Part shown: in pieces, positions 23,901 to 33,053 of the stretch
Position numbering within the stretch: position 1 is the first letter of the stretch
Layout: the number at the start of each line of letters is the position of its first letter
NCBI GenBank assembly: GCA_963971425.1
Contig: OZ020516.1
Span: 37,994,199 to 38,058,198, forward strand
Direction of reading: 5' to 3'
DNA: 64,000 bases
Source of the DNA: Bryoerythrophyllum caledonicum
Lineage: Eukaryota > Streptophyta > Bryopsida > Pottiales > Pottiaceae
The notes under the pieces: generated by a model
What the model was told of the DNA's origin: nothing
Seen by the model: the letters and a program-made list of their open reading frames with translations, nothing else
Database searches by the model: none
Made by a program: the position numbers and the translations under genes

Positions 23901-25667
23901 ATACAAACACCCCGCCTCGAACCAGCAACTCTACGTATCCTATGTATACATCAACAAACTCGAGAAATAGGTACACTAGAAAACCTCACTCACCTTACTT
24001 CGATAGCAAAAAATCTTAATATTAACAAAGTATACACCGCAATTGCCTCTCCCACACCCATTTCAACCCGGGTAAACCGCAACAAAAAATGGTCTAAAAC
24101 CCCCCACACAAACATCTCCACATCACCAATTACCGAATTGAACCTCCCCCTCTCTTACTACCAAATTAATACAGACCTTAAATTTGACCCCAACTTTAGC
24201 TATTACACTGACGGCTCCTTCAAAGAACCAACCGAAGTAAGCCCGGGACATTGGCACCGAGAAAAAGCCGGTTATGGGATATACAATTCAACCAAACAAA
24301 TTAAATTAGGCAAAAGACTTCATGGACTCCAAAATATTCTAAGAGCCGAAATGATGGCTATACATAAAACCCTTAAGATAATCACCACTCAATACCCAAA
24401 CGAACCGGCTCACATTTTTACAGATTGCATAAATGTATTATATCTCCTCAATACACACATTAAACACCCTTCTCTACACAACAGCCACCCGGATAAAACT
24501 ATCCTTACATCTATGGTGACAATGCTCCAAAACCGTACACAGAGTACTACACTCCACAAAGTCCGAGCTCATGCTAATATCGACGGCAATGAACAAGCCG
24601 ACAAACTAGCAAAGGAAGGTAGAGAAAAAACCCACAAGAATGCCGAACACCTGTACGAACACGCCCATGCCACCCCATATTACTTTCATAGATATGAATG
24701 GCCCTCTATGGGTGAAACTCCCGATAAAGGCCCCATACGATTCTTGGACAAATACCTCAAGAAACATGATCTTATAAATAACCTAGTAAAACTTACAGAA
24801 AACTTCCCCAATATTGATAAATGGACTGGCAACCCAAACATTCATAACATAATGTCCAACAACTTTTGGAAAAACCCCATTATAACGGACTCACAAATCA
24901 CATGCCTAATCAAATTCCGCACAGGACAATACATGGGTAACGCCCGCAAACAACTCTTCTTTGGAACAGAAAGATTCCCTACAATTACATGCCCAATTTG
25001 CAACACCACGGACCCAGACACATGGCTACATGTCTTACTCAAGTGCCAAAACCCCCATATCCATTCACTAATTGTTAAAAGACACAACAAAGCCGTATGG
25101 GCTATTCGTAAACTACTTATATCATCAACCAAGTCCCGGTGTTATATTCTCATGAATGCCGGAACCTTTAATAATAACCCACAAGAAAATACGGTCCCCC
25201 CTTGGCTATTACCATGCACATGTTGCACTCAAAGATGCCATTGTAATGCACGATTCAAACCGGACCTACTATGTGTTAGAGGACTTTCATACAAAGACCC
25301 CCCACCAAACCACATAGACCCTAGTCTTACTATCCAGTTTATTGAATTCACATATTGCAATGATAGATTCTCTCCGGACACTATTGCTAACAAAATAAAC
25401 AAGTACCAACCATTACTTGACAATATTCAAGCACTGGGATGGAAAGTGGACCCCCTCATCGTCATCACCGCGGGTGCCAGAGCCACCACCTTCATCCCCT
25501 CAATGACAACCCTTGAAGAGACATTTAAAATCCCCATCACCTCAATCAAAACCACCTTCTCAAATATTAACATTATTGCAATTCAACATGCTATGTCAAT
25601 ACTCCTGTATAAACGGAAACTTGAAAACAACCAACCCCTTCCCGACACATCGAACCCCCCTCCATAG
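20961..25667 (+). CDS. LINE protein, reverse transcriptase-RNase H-CCHC-restriction-like endonuclease, 1568 aa
   Basis: This copies LINE RNA at the target site. Reverse transcriptase motifs are NKAPGPDHIP (near residue 10), NHRPIALANTIYKLY, QEGFRAERSTTRQ, YIDFKNAF (139-146), RGTIQGDTLSPYLF and YADD (242-245). RNase H follows with YTDGS (D1084), RAEMMAIH (E1130), FTDCINVL (D1155) and GNEQADKLA (D1214). A CCHC zinc knuckle CPIC...H...C (C1344, C1347, C1361) precedes RHN (1374-1376), FKPDLL (D1435), IEFTYC (E1462) and NKINKY. These form the PD-(D/E)XK signature of the restriction-like endonuclease of R2-type LINEs. A ~500-residue stretch between the RT thumb and RNase H has no firm assignment; FGSLGKAF at 891-898 is discussed in the findings. 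The frame is open upstream to 20793, so the ATG at 20961 need not be the start. Confidence 0.9.
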   Translation: MCLKDLGTNKAPGPDHIPNSILKNMPPRFHDLLSLFFLHCYKQKSIPASWKTSLTILLYKKGNPSVLPNHRPIALANTIYKLYTSTLTSILSAYGEKHQILHESQEGFRAERSTTRQLQTLIAALEDAKFTNKDIYILYIDFKNAFGSIDHPRLLAIMSDLGYPEDAVTLVGNIYSQSTTTYTGEFFGKTRPIPIQRGTIQGDTLSPYLFIIFLEPLLRWLQRGNNGYTFGTSKTTVNSAAYADDLAAISGRLKSLQIQLDKIDKFCLWTGMELGVQKCAVTGCPNKSKINPTAFKALIQATNIHYRNQPIPVLNQNQPYIYLGINLVPSLKWKIQTHTTTTKLVKQCKELTLCPATLQQKIKMIDTVLRPGISYSFYAVPYSMPAINKLDKKIIAIQKKVCGLPNCTPNVITQLPHELFGLEAFSLKNAYLRCIGEQLQNALNDKGRLGLIYSGLLRHILAIYGGAQYLQRLKKTDCLRSPITRTLFLLKTEGQAFLKSTLEDFLLGPAPLELDWTNEIHNLPRLDRQLSDKLLQKLFSANITDLKQIILPNGTHLMDNKSYKALYGTPHKLIKSALNIAKQLFCHPPCLPLCPNSCTTHAPPYTLKNSYIINHNDIHPNINLPLTPPNPPHSRPNTPPPHILKNPSIHPINNITAHKHRKYIDSNNISKQHTSYLCHWSHNNNTYAKWLPQRNLFPWHNPNTSLHNTEILTQYYLRSQNNYYLNIIQLHHTQAQPRDRRFVTPPIIIPLLSIVTTECNPETDILAQTNTIKIQQDNAHIYEDNGRHLITIPLARLQWLWNQYHNALQTPINIEPIPQTFETEIVWLYQRYNYRIPKNDPLKNAHYTLPDPILDHLITSLNITHSYFSSPVTCSTKISKFYSPFERDKIFGSLGKAFDYKWSGIGLAHPHNEEETQQATHWARLAANNDPNHNITIIITPDIHWYHNPNPHLGPFPDSHIIVLFEADSMTYKEPTIPPQIQTPRLEPATLRILCIHQQTREIGTLENLTHLTSIAKNLNINKVYTAIASPTPISTRVNRNKKWSKTPHTNISTSPITELNLPLSYYQINTDLKFDPNFSYYTDGSFKEPTEVSPGHWHREKAGYGIYNSTKQIKLGKRLHGLQNILRAEMMAIHKTLKIITTQYPNEPAHIFTDCINVLYLLNTHIKHPSLHNSHPDKTILTSMVTMLQNRTQSTTLHKVRAHANIDGNEQADKLAKEGREKTHKNAEHLYEHAHATPYYFHRYEWPSMGETPDKGPIRFLDKYLKKHDLINNLVKLTENFPNIDKWTGNPNIHNIMSNNFWKNPIITDSQITCLIKFRTGQYMGNARKQLFFGTERFPTITCPICNTTDPDTWLHVLLKCQNPHIHSLIVKRHNKAVWAIRKLLISSTKSRCYILMNAGTFNNNPQENTVPPWLLPCTCCTQRCHCNARFKPDLLCVRGLSYKDPPPNHIDPSLTIQFIEFTYCNDRFSPDTIANKINKYQPLLDNIQALGWKVDPLIVITAGARATTFIPSMTTLEETFKIPITSIKTTFSNINIIAIQHAMSILLYKRKLENNQPLPDTSNPPP

Positions 25668-25805
25668 ACCTGCACCTGCATTACACCGTACACACCCTCT
25701 CTTTCTTAGAGACTTTTGGAACCTTGGATCCCTTGGTACTGGTCACTTGTTACTGGATACATAGTGTCCACCCTCGAAAGGGGGGAGTAGTTCCATACTA
25801 CTAAC

Positions 25806-25824
25806 CCATGCCCGGTGGGCATGG
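25806..25824 (+). promoter_or_regulatory. LINE 3'-UTR hairpin 1
   Basis: CCATGCCC-GGT-GGGCATGG forms a perfect 8-bp stem with a 3-base loop. Corresponding positions in the relics at 8.6 and 29.5 kb keep part of the pairing with changed bases. Such 3' structures are often the RT recognition site in LINEs; that role is inference here. Confidence 0.65.
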
Positions 25825-25859
25825 ACTTAGTGGTGGAATGAACGGACACTTTATCCACG

Positions 25860-25880
25860 CCGGCCCCCTTCGGGGACCGG
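25860..25880 (+). promoter_or_regulatory. LINE 3'-UTR hairpin 2, just before the TTC tail
   Basis: CCGG plus CCCC pairs with GGGG plus CCGG around a TTC loop, with one C/A mismatch. The relics at 16.7 and 30.8 kb have CCTCC-TTT-GGAGG-type stems at the same place, which is compensatory change. The repeat tail starts within a few bases. Confidence 0.7.
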
Positions 25881-25895
25881 AGTTCTTCTTCTTCT

Positions 25896-25908
25896 TACAC
25901 AGTACTTA
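25896..25908. repeat. Right 13-bp target-site duplication of the LINE
   Basis: TACACAGTACTTA, identical to 17946-17958, directly after the TTC-repeat tail. Confidence 0.9.
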
Positions 25909-26474
25909 TTGAAGGCAATGAGGAAGGCTTTGACCAGGATTAGTTGTAAATCCTAGTGAACTACCGTAATTGATCATGACTTCGAGTGTACCAAGGTACA
26001 TGTGCAGCACTGAAGCACAAGCACATCATGTTCTGAAAAGTTGCATGCTTAGTTGTCATCTCCATGAAAGTAGAAATCGGAGATAAAAAGAAGGTCTGGA
26101 AAGCTGGATGCATGGGAAGGAAAAGGTCAGAAAGGCAGATGAGGCTTGCAGTGCGGGAAATATCATCGCATCTCTTGTTATACTTGCTCATCACACCACC
26201 ATAGCCACACAAAAGGCGAGGATCTTTGCTCAAACTCTACTCGTAGTAGGCTCCAAGTGGCAGATAAATTCTTATATCGGAGGCTCCGGTGGGCCAAATG
26301 GCCTCCATTCATGATTGCCATCAGCCAGCCTCATGGAAAGCCCTCCCGGAAAGTATGAAACAACAAAATTCTATCCCTTACAGTCAGCTACCCAGTCAAC
26401 ATTGGTAGGACTTGCAAGGCTGGGTAGGTAAAGCTTTGGATCAAAACTAGAAGAGAGTGGAGGTGGGGAGCCCT
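25909..26474. other. Intergenic DNA, no gene recognised
   Basis: Open frames of up to 90 codons on both strands (25961-26233 minus, 26108-26358 plus) overlap each other and show no family signature. Confidence 0.5.
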
Positions 26475-26482
26475 AGTATTAA

Positions 26483-26750
26483 GCCCACGGCAAATTGACC
26501 CCCTCGTTGGGAGTTACTTGAGGTGGGCCCCATCTTTAATGTATAGGGTCATTTTTCTAGCCCTCTTATTTTGGGGGGTCCTTTGGGGTTTTGGGGGATA
26601 AATTTAGGGCCTATGGTTTTTACCGAGTAGGACCCTCCCTTGCTATAATTAGGGCCCCATCCAAAAACAAAATAGGGGCCAGGTGTGGCACCACCACCTC
26701 CTGGCCCCCTTGGGTAACTCCCAATGAGGGGGTCAATTTGTCCTGGGGCA
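26483..26750. mobile_element. hAT-like MITE, 268 bp with 8-bp target duplication
   Basis: AGTATTAA occurs at 26475-26482 and 26751-26758. The ends are imperfect inverted repeats sharing CAAATTGACCCCCTC and TTGGGAGTTAC. An 8-bp duplication fits hAT-type transposition. No transposase is encoded. Confidence 0.7.
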
Positions 26751-26758
26751 AGTATTAA

Positions 26759-27485
26759 CCCTAAACCCTTTATCCCTATAAGACAAAGCCTATGACTGTG
26801 GCATCAATCCCAATTTGCATTCTAGTGTGTACTCTATTTCTTCATTAAACATAGGTGGATTTTTTTTAATTTTAATTTTCACATATGAGATTACATGTCT
26901 TGCTTGTGTCACAATATTTGCAGATTTTTTCATGAAAATTTTATAATTATCGCGATCTTCCTGGGTAAAAGTGAAGAAAATTATATCAAATACAATGTAC
27001 GTTCAAAAATTCTAAAAATTTCACCAGAGGTGTACATTATCGTGCCAAAACTTGGGGTGTAGATGAAACTTCCATGTTCAGCTATAATTAGTAAATCAGT
27101 CAACCATGGTTATGGGCCCAAAGTTCAAATTACAATAACTTATTCAATTTTTTGTATTTTTCAAAAAATTAAGTGGAATGGAAACTAGACTTCATAAGCT
27201 TTGTTTCAGTAGTTGGACTCATTTTTGAAAACTATAATTTGAATCATTCAAATTCAGATTTAGAGCAAAGGATAGAAGTTTCTAAAATACACTAGATTGA
27301 GATCCATGTCACAAAGATTTTCTTCTCTAGATAAAACATGACTACCTCAACAAGGCCAATTTCATCATCATCTACTCCTTACACATTCAATTAACTCTCC
27401 AAAAAAGAATGGGATGAAAAAAGTTCATTCACGTTGATTATCATCCGAAAAGCCAATTTTCGGCTCCTCTAACGTTCCACGGTTA
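26759..27485. other. AT-rich intergenic DNA, nothing recognised
   Basis: No supported gene or structured repeat. Confidence 0.5.
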
Positions 27486-27660
27486 ATGACGATACATACG
27501 ACCAAGCCTAGAATATGCCATAAGTGGGTACATTTCATCGCGACTAGACACTACAAACATTAGTATACAGTAGTTTGGTTTAAAGACAATACATACGACC
27601 AAGCCTAGAAGATGCCATAAGTGGGTACATTTCATGGCGACTAGATACTACAAACATCAC
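27486..27660 (+). repeat. Direct repeat, two ~75-bp units 100 bp apart
   Basis: 'ATACATACGACCAAGCCTAG' followed by 'TGCCATAAGTGGGTACATTT' and 'GCGACTAGA' occurs at about 27490 and again at about 27590 with few differences. Confidence 0.8.
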
Positions 27661-27879
27661 TGCAGTTTGCTCGTCAGACTCTGGTGCACATTCTCACTGC
27701 ATTCGTTGGAAAGGCAAGGATCTAGGGCACTTAAGTTAGGCCGCGGATCAAGCACAAATGAGGTATCGGTCCACCAATTCGCAAATTACTCCAAAAGTGA
27801 CCACTGTTGGGCCTCTCGTCCTTAGAGGTTTCAATGTCAGTTGGAAATTGTGTATATACTAGAGGCACATATTTTACTA

Positions 27880-29045
27880 TGTAGAATACAATTTTTTTTT
27901 TGTTAAAGTTGGTAGGACTTATACCTTTAGATTCTTCAACTAACATCTTTGATTTGGAGGTCATTTCAATGTCTGAATTGTACCTGTTGAATAGTTCAAC
28001 AGTGGGCTCTTTTTACGTATAAGAATTTAGCATTCCAAATTTTTATAAAACTTCATCCCTAAACACCCCACCATGCCTCATGAGCACTTCTATGTTTACA
28101 CCCATCCCTATAATAAGTTATTATTGCCACTAACATATGACCCCTATTTGCCTTTAACCTTTGCTGATGTTTAAGTTTTAACCACCTCCATCCACCAACA
28201 CCATACTTAGCTACAAATCATTCACGGGATGAGTGTATCCTCTAGTGCGCGCCTTTGAGTCAATCAATGTGTTGAATATGAATTTGAATGAAATGTGTGA
28301 AGAACTAGATTGTGAACTTTCAAGTTTAAATGTGCACATGCACTTTGCAAAAATTTAATCATGCCTTGGATTTACATAGTTCTTGATATACTTAGAAATA
28401 TATTGCCAAATAATTTCAAATATTATGAATATACACAAATACAAAGCCACATATTATGTGATATTTCATACACATAGAAAATACTTTTGGTCTTAAAATA
28501 TGCTTATAGTTTGTTTCTTGGAGACTCTCCAATGTTTTGTGAATGCTAATCTCTTTCATCACATACAAAACATGTGTTTTTGTTTGTGTAAGTTTTAGAA
28601 CATCTTTGTGTACAAATCAAGTAGATAGAAGATTCAAATTCCTCAAAAATCATGGATAAATGTTTACTTTACTTCTTGTATATCAATGTAAAACTATAAA
28701 TATATTGCACATTTGAACTTCTTCCGTTTGAAGTACGAATCATCTCGCAAGATTGTATTGATCGGTAAAGTAGCACAATCTCCAAAATCTACAAGTTTTA
28801 CCACCAATGGACAATGACTTCAGTCACTATTACCTATTTCATCAAATGTTGGATGTTGCTAAAATTTTCTCCAAAATTAAGGTATTGGGTTAAGTTCAAC
28901 TTTTAAATGTTGAATGTAGGCCATGGTTAGATCCTCTCGTTTCATGTTTGTATCAAGCTTAGACATTCTATTTCATTAAGAGCAATCCAAAGAGATAATG
29001 AGCGGAAATCTTTATGTTGTGTGAAAAGTCCTTAGGCGCCAAAGG
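27880..29045. mobile_element. Degraded relatives of the repeat and TTAA element at 60.5-61.5 kb
   Basis: 27890-27980 ('TTCTTCAACTAACATCTTTG', 'GGAGGTCATTTCAAT') matches 61430-61490. About 28480-29040 matches the interior of the family C element at 60512-61321, with 'TTTTGGTCTTA', 'CAATGTTTTGTGAATGCTAA' and a similar end near 'CCTTAGGCGCCAAAGGAC'. Termini are too degraded to define. Confidence 0.5.
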
Positions 29046-29458
29046 ACGGATTGATTTTTCATTGATTGTTGTGTGTTTATTATATGTTGTGTAAAAATTC
29101 GGCTTGATTTTTCATTGTTTATACTTAATGATTAAAAATCATAGACAAGAATTTTCAGAGATATAATTGTATATACAAATTACAAACGTCAATACATGTT
29201 TTTAAAGTTGTCTTTCAAACTATCGTCCAAAAAGTAAACTTAACATTTTATCTTGGTAGAATTCTTATTGAAAAGAAAGAGATATGAATGTGGATGAATT
29301 AACAAAAATGCTTGAATATGAGGAAATATTGGAGTGATTTAGAAGCTAACCAAAATCTTCATAGTAATTTCAATTCCATTGGTCACTTAATTAGAAAAAA
29401 ATTGAGCTTGGCACACATTAGATTAAAGAATTGCTTATGGCAAGAGATGGAATTAGAC
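29046..29458. other. AT-rich intergenic DNA, nothing recognised
   Basis: No supported gene. Confidence 0.5.
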
Positions 29459-29471
29459 ACTTGAGAGAACA

Positions 29472-29571
29472 AAGAAGAAGAAAGAAGAAGAACTCGAGTC
29501 CACGCTGATGGGGCCGGAGTGAATAAAGTGTCTGTTTGTTCCACCACTAAACCAGTGTCCACCAGACATAG
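29472..29571 (-). mobile_element. 100-bp LINE 3'-end insertion with perfect 13-bp target duplication
   Basis: ACTTGAGAGAACA flanks it at 29459-29471 and 29572-29584. On the minus strand the insert carries only the last ~80 bases of the LINE ('GGTTTAGTGGTGGAAC', 'GACACTTTATTCACTCCGGC') and an AG-rich/TTC tail. It is a severely 5'-truncated insertion of the same LINE family. Confidence 0.85.
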
Positions 29572-29584
29572 ACTTGAGAGAACA

Positions 29585-30439
29585 TATAACATTGTAAGTA
29601 GTAGTAGTAAGAACTCCAGCCTCCCAAGGAAATCAACATGAATACTGTCAATTTGTTCTTGTCACTATATTATTATCCACGGGGCAAGGATAAGTGGATA
29701 TCATAGTAACAATTATAGGACAGAGGAAGTTGATCATAACCGGGAATCTCAATGTATCTTTGAGATACATTGAGATTGAGATTTTAAAAAAAAAAAAAAA
29801 TTTAAAAATTCTTCCAATAGACACATGAAACATTCTTCATCTTACCACCTACAACCCACGGTTTAGTGTGGAAGAACGTTTGAGTATGTGATATCATCTA
29901 GCTCATCTTTTGTAGAAGTAATTGATAGAACTAAAGAATGTACCCAGTTACTATTTTCTAGAGAGGAGAATCATTTACAAACAAAATGTATTTCATCCCG
30001 AAAAGAAACCTCTTAGAGAATATTCCCAAACAATTCCCAAGGATGTACTCTGCACGCCTCATGAACGCTTTGTGTGCCGTACCTGCAGGCCATGTTGTGC
30101 ATCACATGGGTTTGAAGGCTGCCACGCGTCTGGGGCCCAATGGAGTCCGGGTCATGTCCCAAGCCTTCTTCCCGTTGCCCACCATCCCCATCATGCGCTG
30201 GGCGGCTGGCTCCATATTAAATTCCACCTCCAAATTGCAGGCACACAGTAAGGAGTAGGGATGCAATCATGTCAGAATCCCGCATTCACCATGCCCCATC
30301 TTCCCTCTCCTCGAACCCCGAGATTGACCACCTGAAACAACACCTGAAACCCGATGATCTAACCAGGGCCTACATTCCTCTCCTTAAATTAATACCCTTT
30401 AGAACATAAAGTGACCCACAGCGTGTAATTCCACATACA
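29585..30439. other. Intergenic DNA; one unassigned open frame
   Basis: A frame at 29986-30258 (plus, 90 codons) is more GC-rich than its surroundings and could be a gene fragment, but I recognise no family. A poly-A run lies at about 29787-29800. Confidence 0.35.
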
Positions 30440-30845
30440 TGATGCCCCTGCCCCACTAATTCAACTCAAAAAACACTACACACCAACTATCCTATCAATA
30501 CCATTGCCATACACTATGCAAAAGAGGACTAGAAAACAACCACCCCTTACCAGAAACACATAATCCACCATGAAAACACAACTTTATTACTAACAATAAT
30601 TGATCTCCTCATAATACAGAAGAGGGCTTGTACGCTTCTTCCCCTATTGGCTACTCTTTACTTGTCCCATAGTGTTGATCCGCGAAAAGGGGCAGTAGTT
30701 CCTTTCCACTTATCCTTGTCGTGTGGACAAAGATACAGTAACAGGAACAAACAAACACTCTATTCACAGCAACCTCCTTTGGAGGCCGAAGTTCTTACTC
30801 CTACTCCTATAGGGAACCATAATTTCTTCCCATGATGTACATTTC
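30440..30845 (+). mobile_element. LINE 3'-end relic, tandem unit 1
   Basis: Begins inside the last codons of the LINE second ORF ('CTAGAAAACAACCACCCCTT' corresponds to 'CTTGAAAACAACCAACCCCT' at about 25620). It continues through the 3' UTR, including 'CTTGTCCCATAGTGTTGATC', 'AGGGGCAGTAGTTCC' and the CCTCC-TTT-GGAGG hairpin, to an ACTCCT-type tail. Confidence 0.75.
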
Positions 30846-31138
30846 CCTCCTAAAATCAACTACATGAACCAACATCAATTCAACTCGGAAAACACTACGC
30901 ACTAACTATCCTACCAAGACCTATCAATAATGACTGCCATACACCATGCAATATCCATCCTATTGCACAAAAGACAACTAGAAAACAACCAACCCGTACC
31001 AAAAATACAGAATCCACCATGAAAACGAAACCCTATTACTAACAATAATTTATCTCTTCGTAATACTCTTCTTCCCCTAATGGTTTCTCGCTACTCGTTA
31101 CTTGTCACATACTGTTTATCCTCCAAAAGGGGGCACTA

Positions 31139-31477
31139 CACTGATTTTGATGTTTAGTGTCATGGGCAATAACTGACTTGTAAATGCTATAAGTTTTCAC
31201 TCTTGATGAATATTTTTACCGACCATGTCCACTACTGACTTGTAAATGCTATAAGTTTCACTCTTGATGAATATTTTTACCGACCATGTCCACTACTGAC
31301 TTGTAAATGCTATAAGTTTCACTCTTGATGAATATTTTTACCGACCATGTCCACTATGATCCCCCTCTTTGAGTAGTATAGATTGTTCTGCTCTTAGTAA
31401 AAATTAGTATCAAAAGTAAAAACTTACAACATTTACAAGTCATTTACTGCCCATGACACTAAACATCAAAATCAATG
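31139..31477 (+). mobile_element. MITE family 2, 339 bp, nested in a LINE relic
   Basis: TA flanks at 31137-31138 and 31478-31479. The terminal inverted repeats begin CACTGATTTTGATGTTTAGT (left) and CATTGATTTTGATGTTTAGT (right, inverted) and extend about 85 bp imperfectly. The sister LINE relic at about 30690 has the unoccupied site 'GGGGCAGTAGTTCC', confirming both element ends. Confidence 0.88.
31172..31355 (+). repeat. Three tandem 61-62-bp units inside the MITE
   Basis: Units starting 'ACTGACTTGTAAATGCTATA' at 31172, 31234 and 31295 are almost identical. They repeat part of the element's inner inverted-repeat arm; the family 2 copy at 11395 has a single unit. Confidence 0.9.
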
Positions 31478-31640
31478 TAGTTCCTTTCCTCCCATCTTTG
31501 TCATGTGGACAAAGATATAGTAACAAGAATGAACATACACTCTTTTCACGCCGACCTCCGGAGCTCGTACTCCTACTCCTACAAAGAACCATAAGATCCT
31601 TCCATGATGTACATCTCCCTCCTAAAATCTACCAACACTA

Positions 31641-33053
31641 ACCACGAAGAGTAGGATCTACCCACGGGCTACATTCGTCGACGGAGTCAACAGATATGAA
31701 GATATAGTCTACGGTTAAGACGAATTACCGCCGTAATTAGTGGCGCCATCAGCGCGACCACCTGAGCAGCGAGCAGAGGACGCCGATGGCGAGATCGGAC
31801 GGGCGAGGATCAAGTGATCGGACGGCGGGGATGCTCCGACGGCGTGCCAGGGTGGTTCTGTTTCCCTAATAGGGGAACACCAGCGGGGGCCGCTTGGGAG
31901 CCGTCAGATCACGCGATCGGACGGCCCAGCGCGGCGTACCGTAACAAAGGCAGAGGGCGTGCCGGGGAGGAGCAGTCGCAATGGCAGAGGCAGAGGCAGC
32001 AGTGGTAGCGTAGTAGTTTAGTAGTGTAGCGGAGCTGTGAATGCTGCGCCATAGCGGGAGGACGACCGCGACCGCGAGGAAGGAGGGAGGGACACGCCGC
32101 CTCTCGCCACCGCCTCACGCTACTGCTCCCGGTGAGTTTGCGCCTCTTTCCAGCATCTATTTCGGTGCTTGCAGCTCGGAGAACGATGAAGAGCGGGGTG
32201 AGTTCAGCGAATTCGGATCTTGTGCCCTAAGTCGTGGCTGGTGAGGTTTTTCCGAGTTTTGTGAGGTTGTGGATGGAGAGGAGGCAGCTGGCAATTTTAG
32301 CGGCGGCGGGATTTGGAATTCAGCCTGGAGGAGGGAGGGAGAATGCTTTGAGAATCCGTTTGCTCTTTGGAGTGTTGGATCACTCAGGGCGAAATGTGTA
32401 GATATCGTGTTCATTGGATCTGTGAAGTCTTAGACGCGAGCTTCCTATGCGAATCTGAACTCGTCTTTTGGGATTGGAGAGAGCTTTCCTTGCGGACCAA
32501 TTCTCACGAGCTTTTTCACAACGGCGTATTCGGGCTTACGCCGGATTCTCGTTGGTTCTTGGCGCGAAATAGCACTTGGCGGGGCCCAGCATAGGTCTTT
32601 CGTTTCTTCTTCAGAGTTTCTGTTTCTAGACGCGGTAGTATTCAGGTTAAGCCTTTCTGCTTTGTGCACTGGTGGTGCATAGACGTTATCATAATTTTAG
32701 CGGGATTCGCTGAATTCTGTATGCCTTCATGTGTGAAAATTTTGCGCGGGCATTTGGTCTGTACCGTAAGAAGTGCTGTCGGTAGCGCTTATTCGAGGAG
32801 AATGTGTATCTGAGATGGTTCTGTGCAAGGCCGCACTTCAGTGACCTAGCATTTTGAGCTGTGTGCAGAGATTCGAGGCGTGCAGCTGGGCCATCATGTT
32901 GGCAGCGTATTGTTTCTTTTAAGAAGTCGGTCCTCTGGGGTATCGGGAGGGCCTAGTTTCTGTTTGCGCCTGTGGAAGTGAAGCCAGGTGGATCGTAATC
33001 ATGCGGTCGTGCCGGTGATATGTGAATAGCCGTGACGGTGGGTGTACAGTGGT
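31641..33053 (+). promoter_or_regulatory. Upstream and 5'-UTR region of the Pumilio gene
   Basis: GC content rises sharply from about 31780. A consensus donor (CCCG followed by GTGAGT at about 32131) suggests a non-coding first exon and a ~0.9-kb 5'-UTR intron, but this is inference. Open frames here conflict with one another and show no family. Confidence 0.4.

Larger units (their letters stand above)
30865..31640 (+). mobile_element. LINE 3'-end relic, tandem unit 2, interrupted by a MITE
   Basis: This is a second head-to-tail copy of the ~400-bp unit beginning at about 30440 ('AACTCGGAAAACACTACGCA', 'CTAGAAAACAACCAACCCGT'). It is split by the MITE at 31139-31477. Both units end in 'CATGATGTACAT' followed by 'CTCCCTCCTAAAATC'-like sequence, so flanking DNA was duplicated with them. 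Confidence 0.75.

Noticed and set aside
27486-27660. Direct repeats considered as a CRISPR-like array
   Set aside because: Only two units of ~75 bp and a eukaryotic context; an ordinary duplication.
29986-30258. 90-codon frame in a GC-richer patch
   Set aside because: Could be a gene fragment, but no family could be recognised and two frames overlap; not called as a gene.
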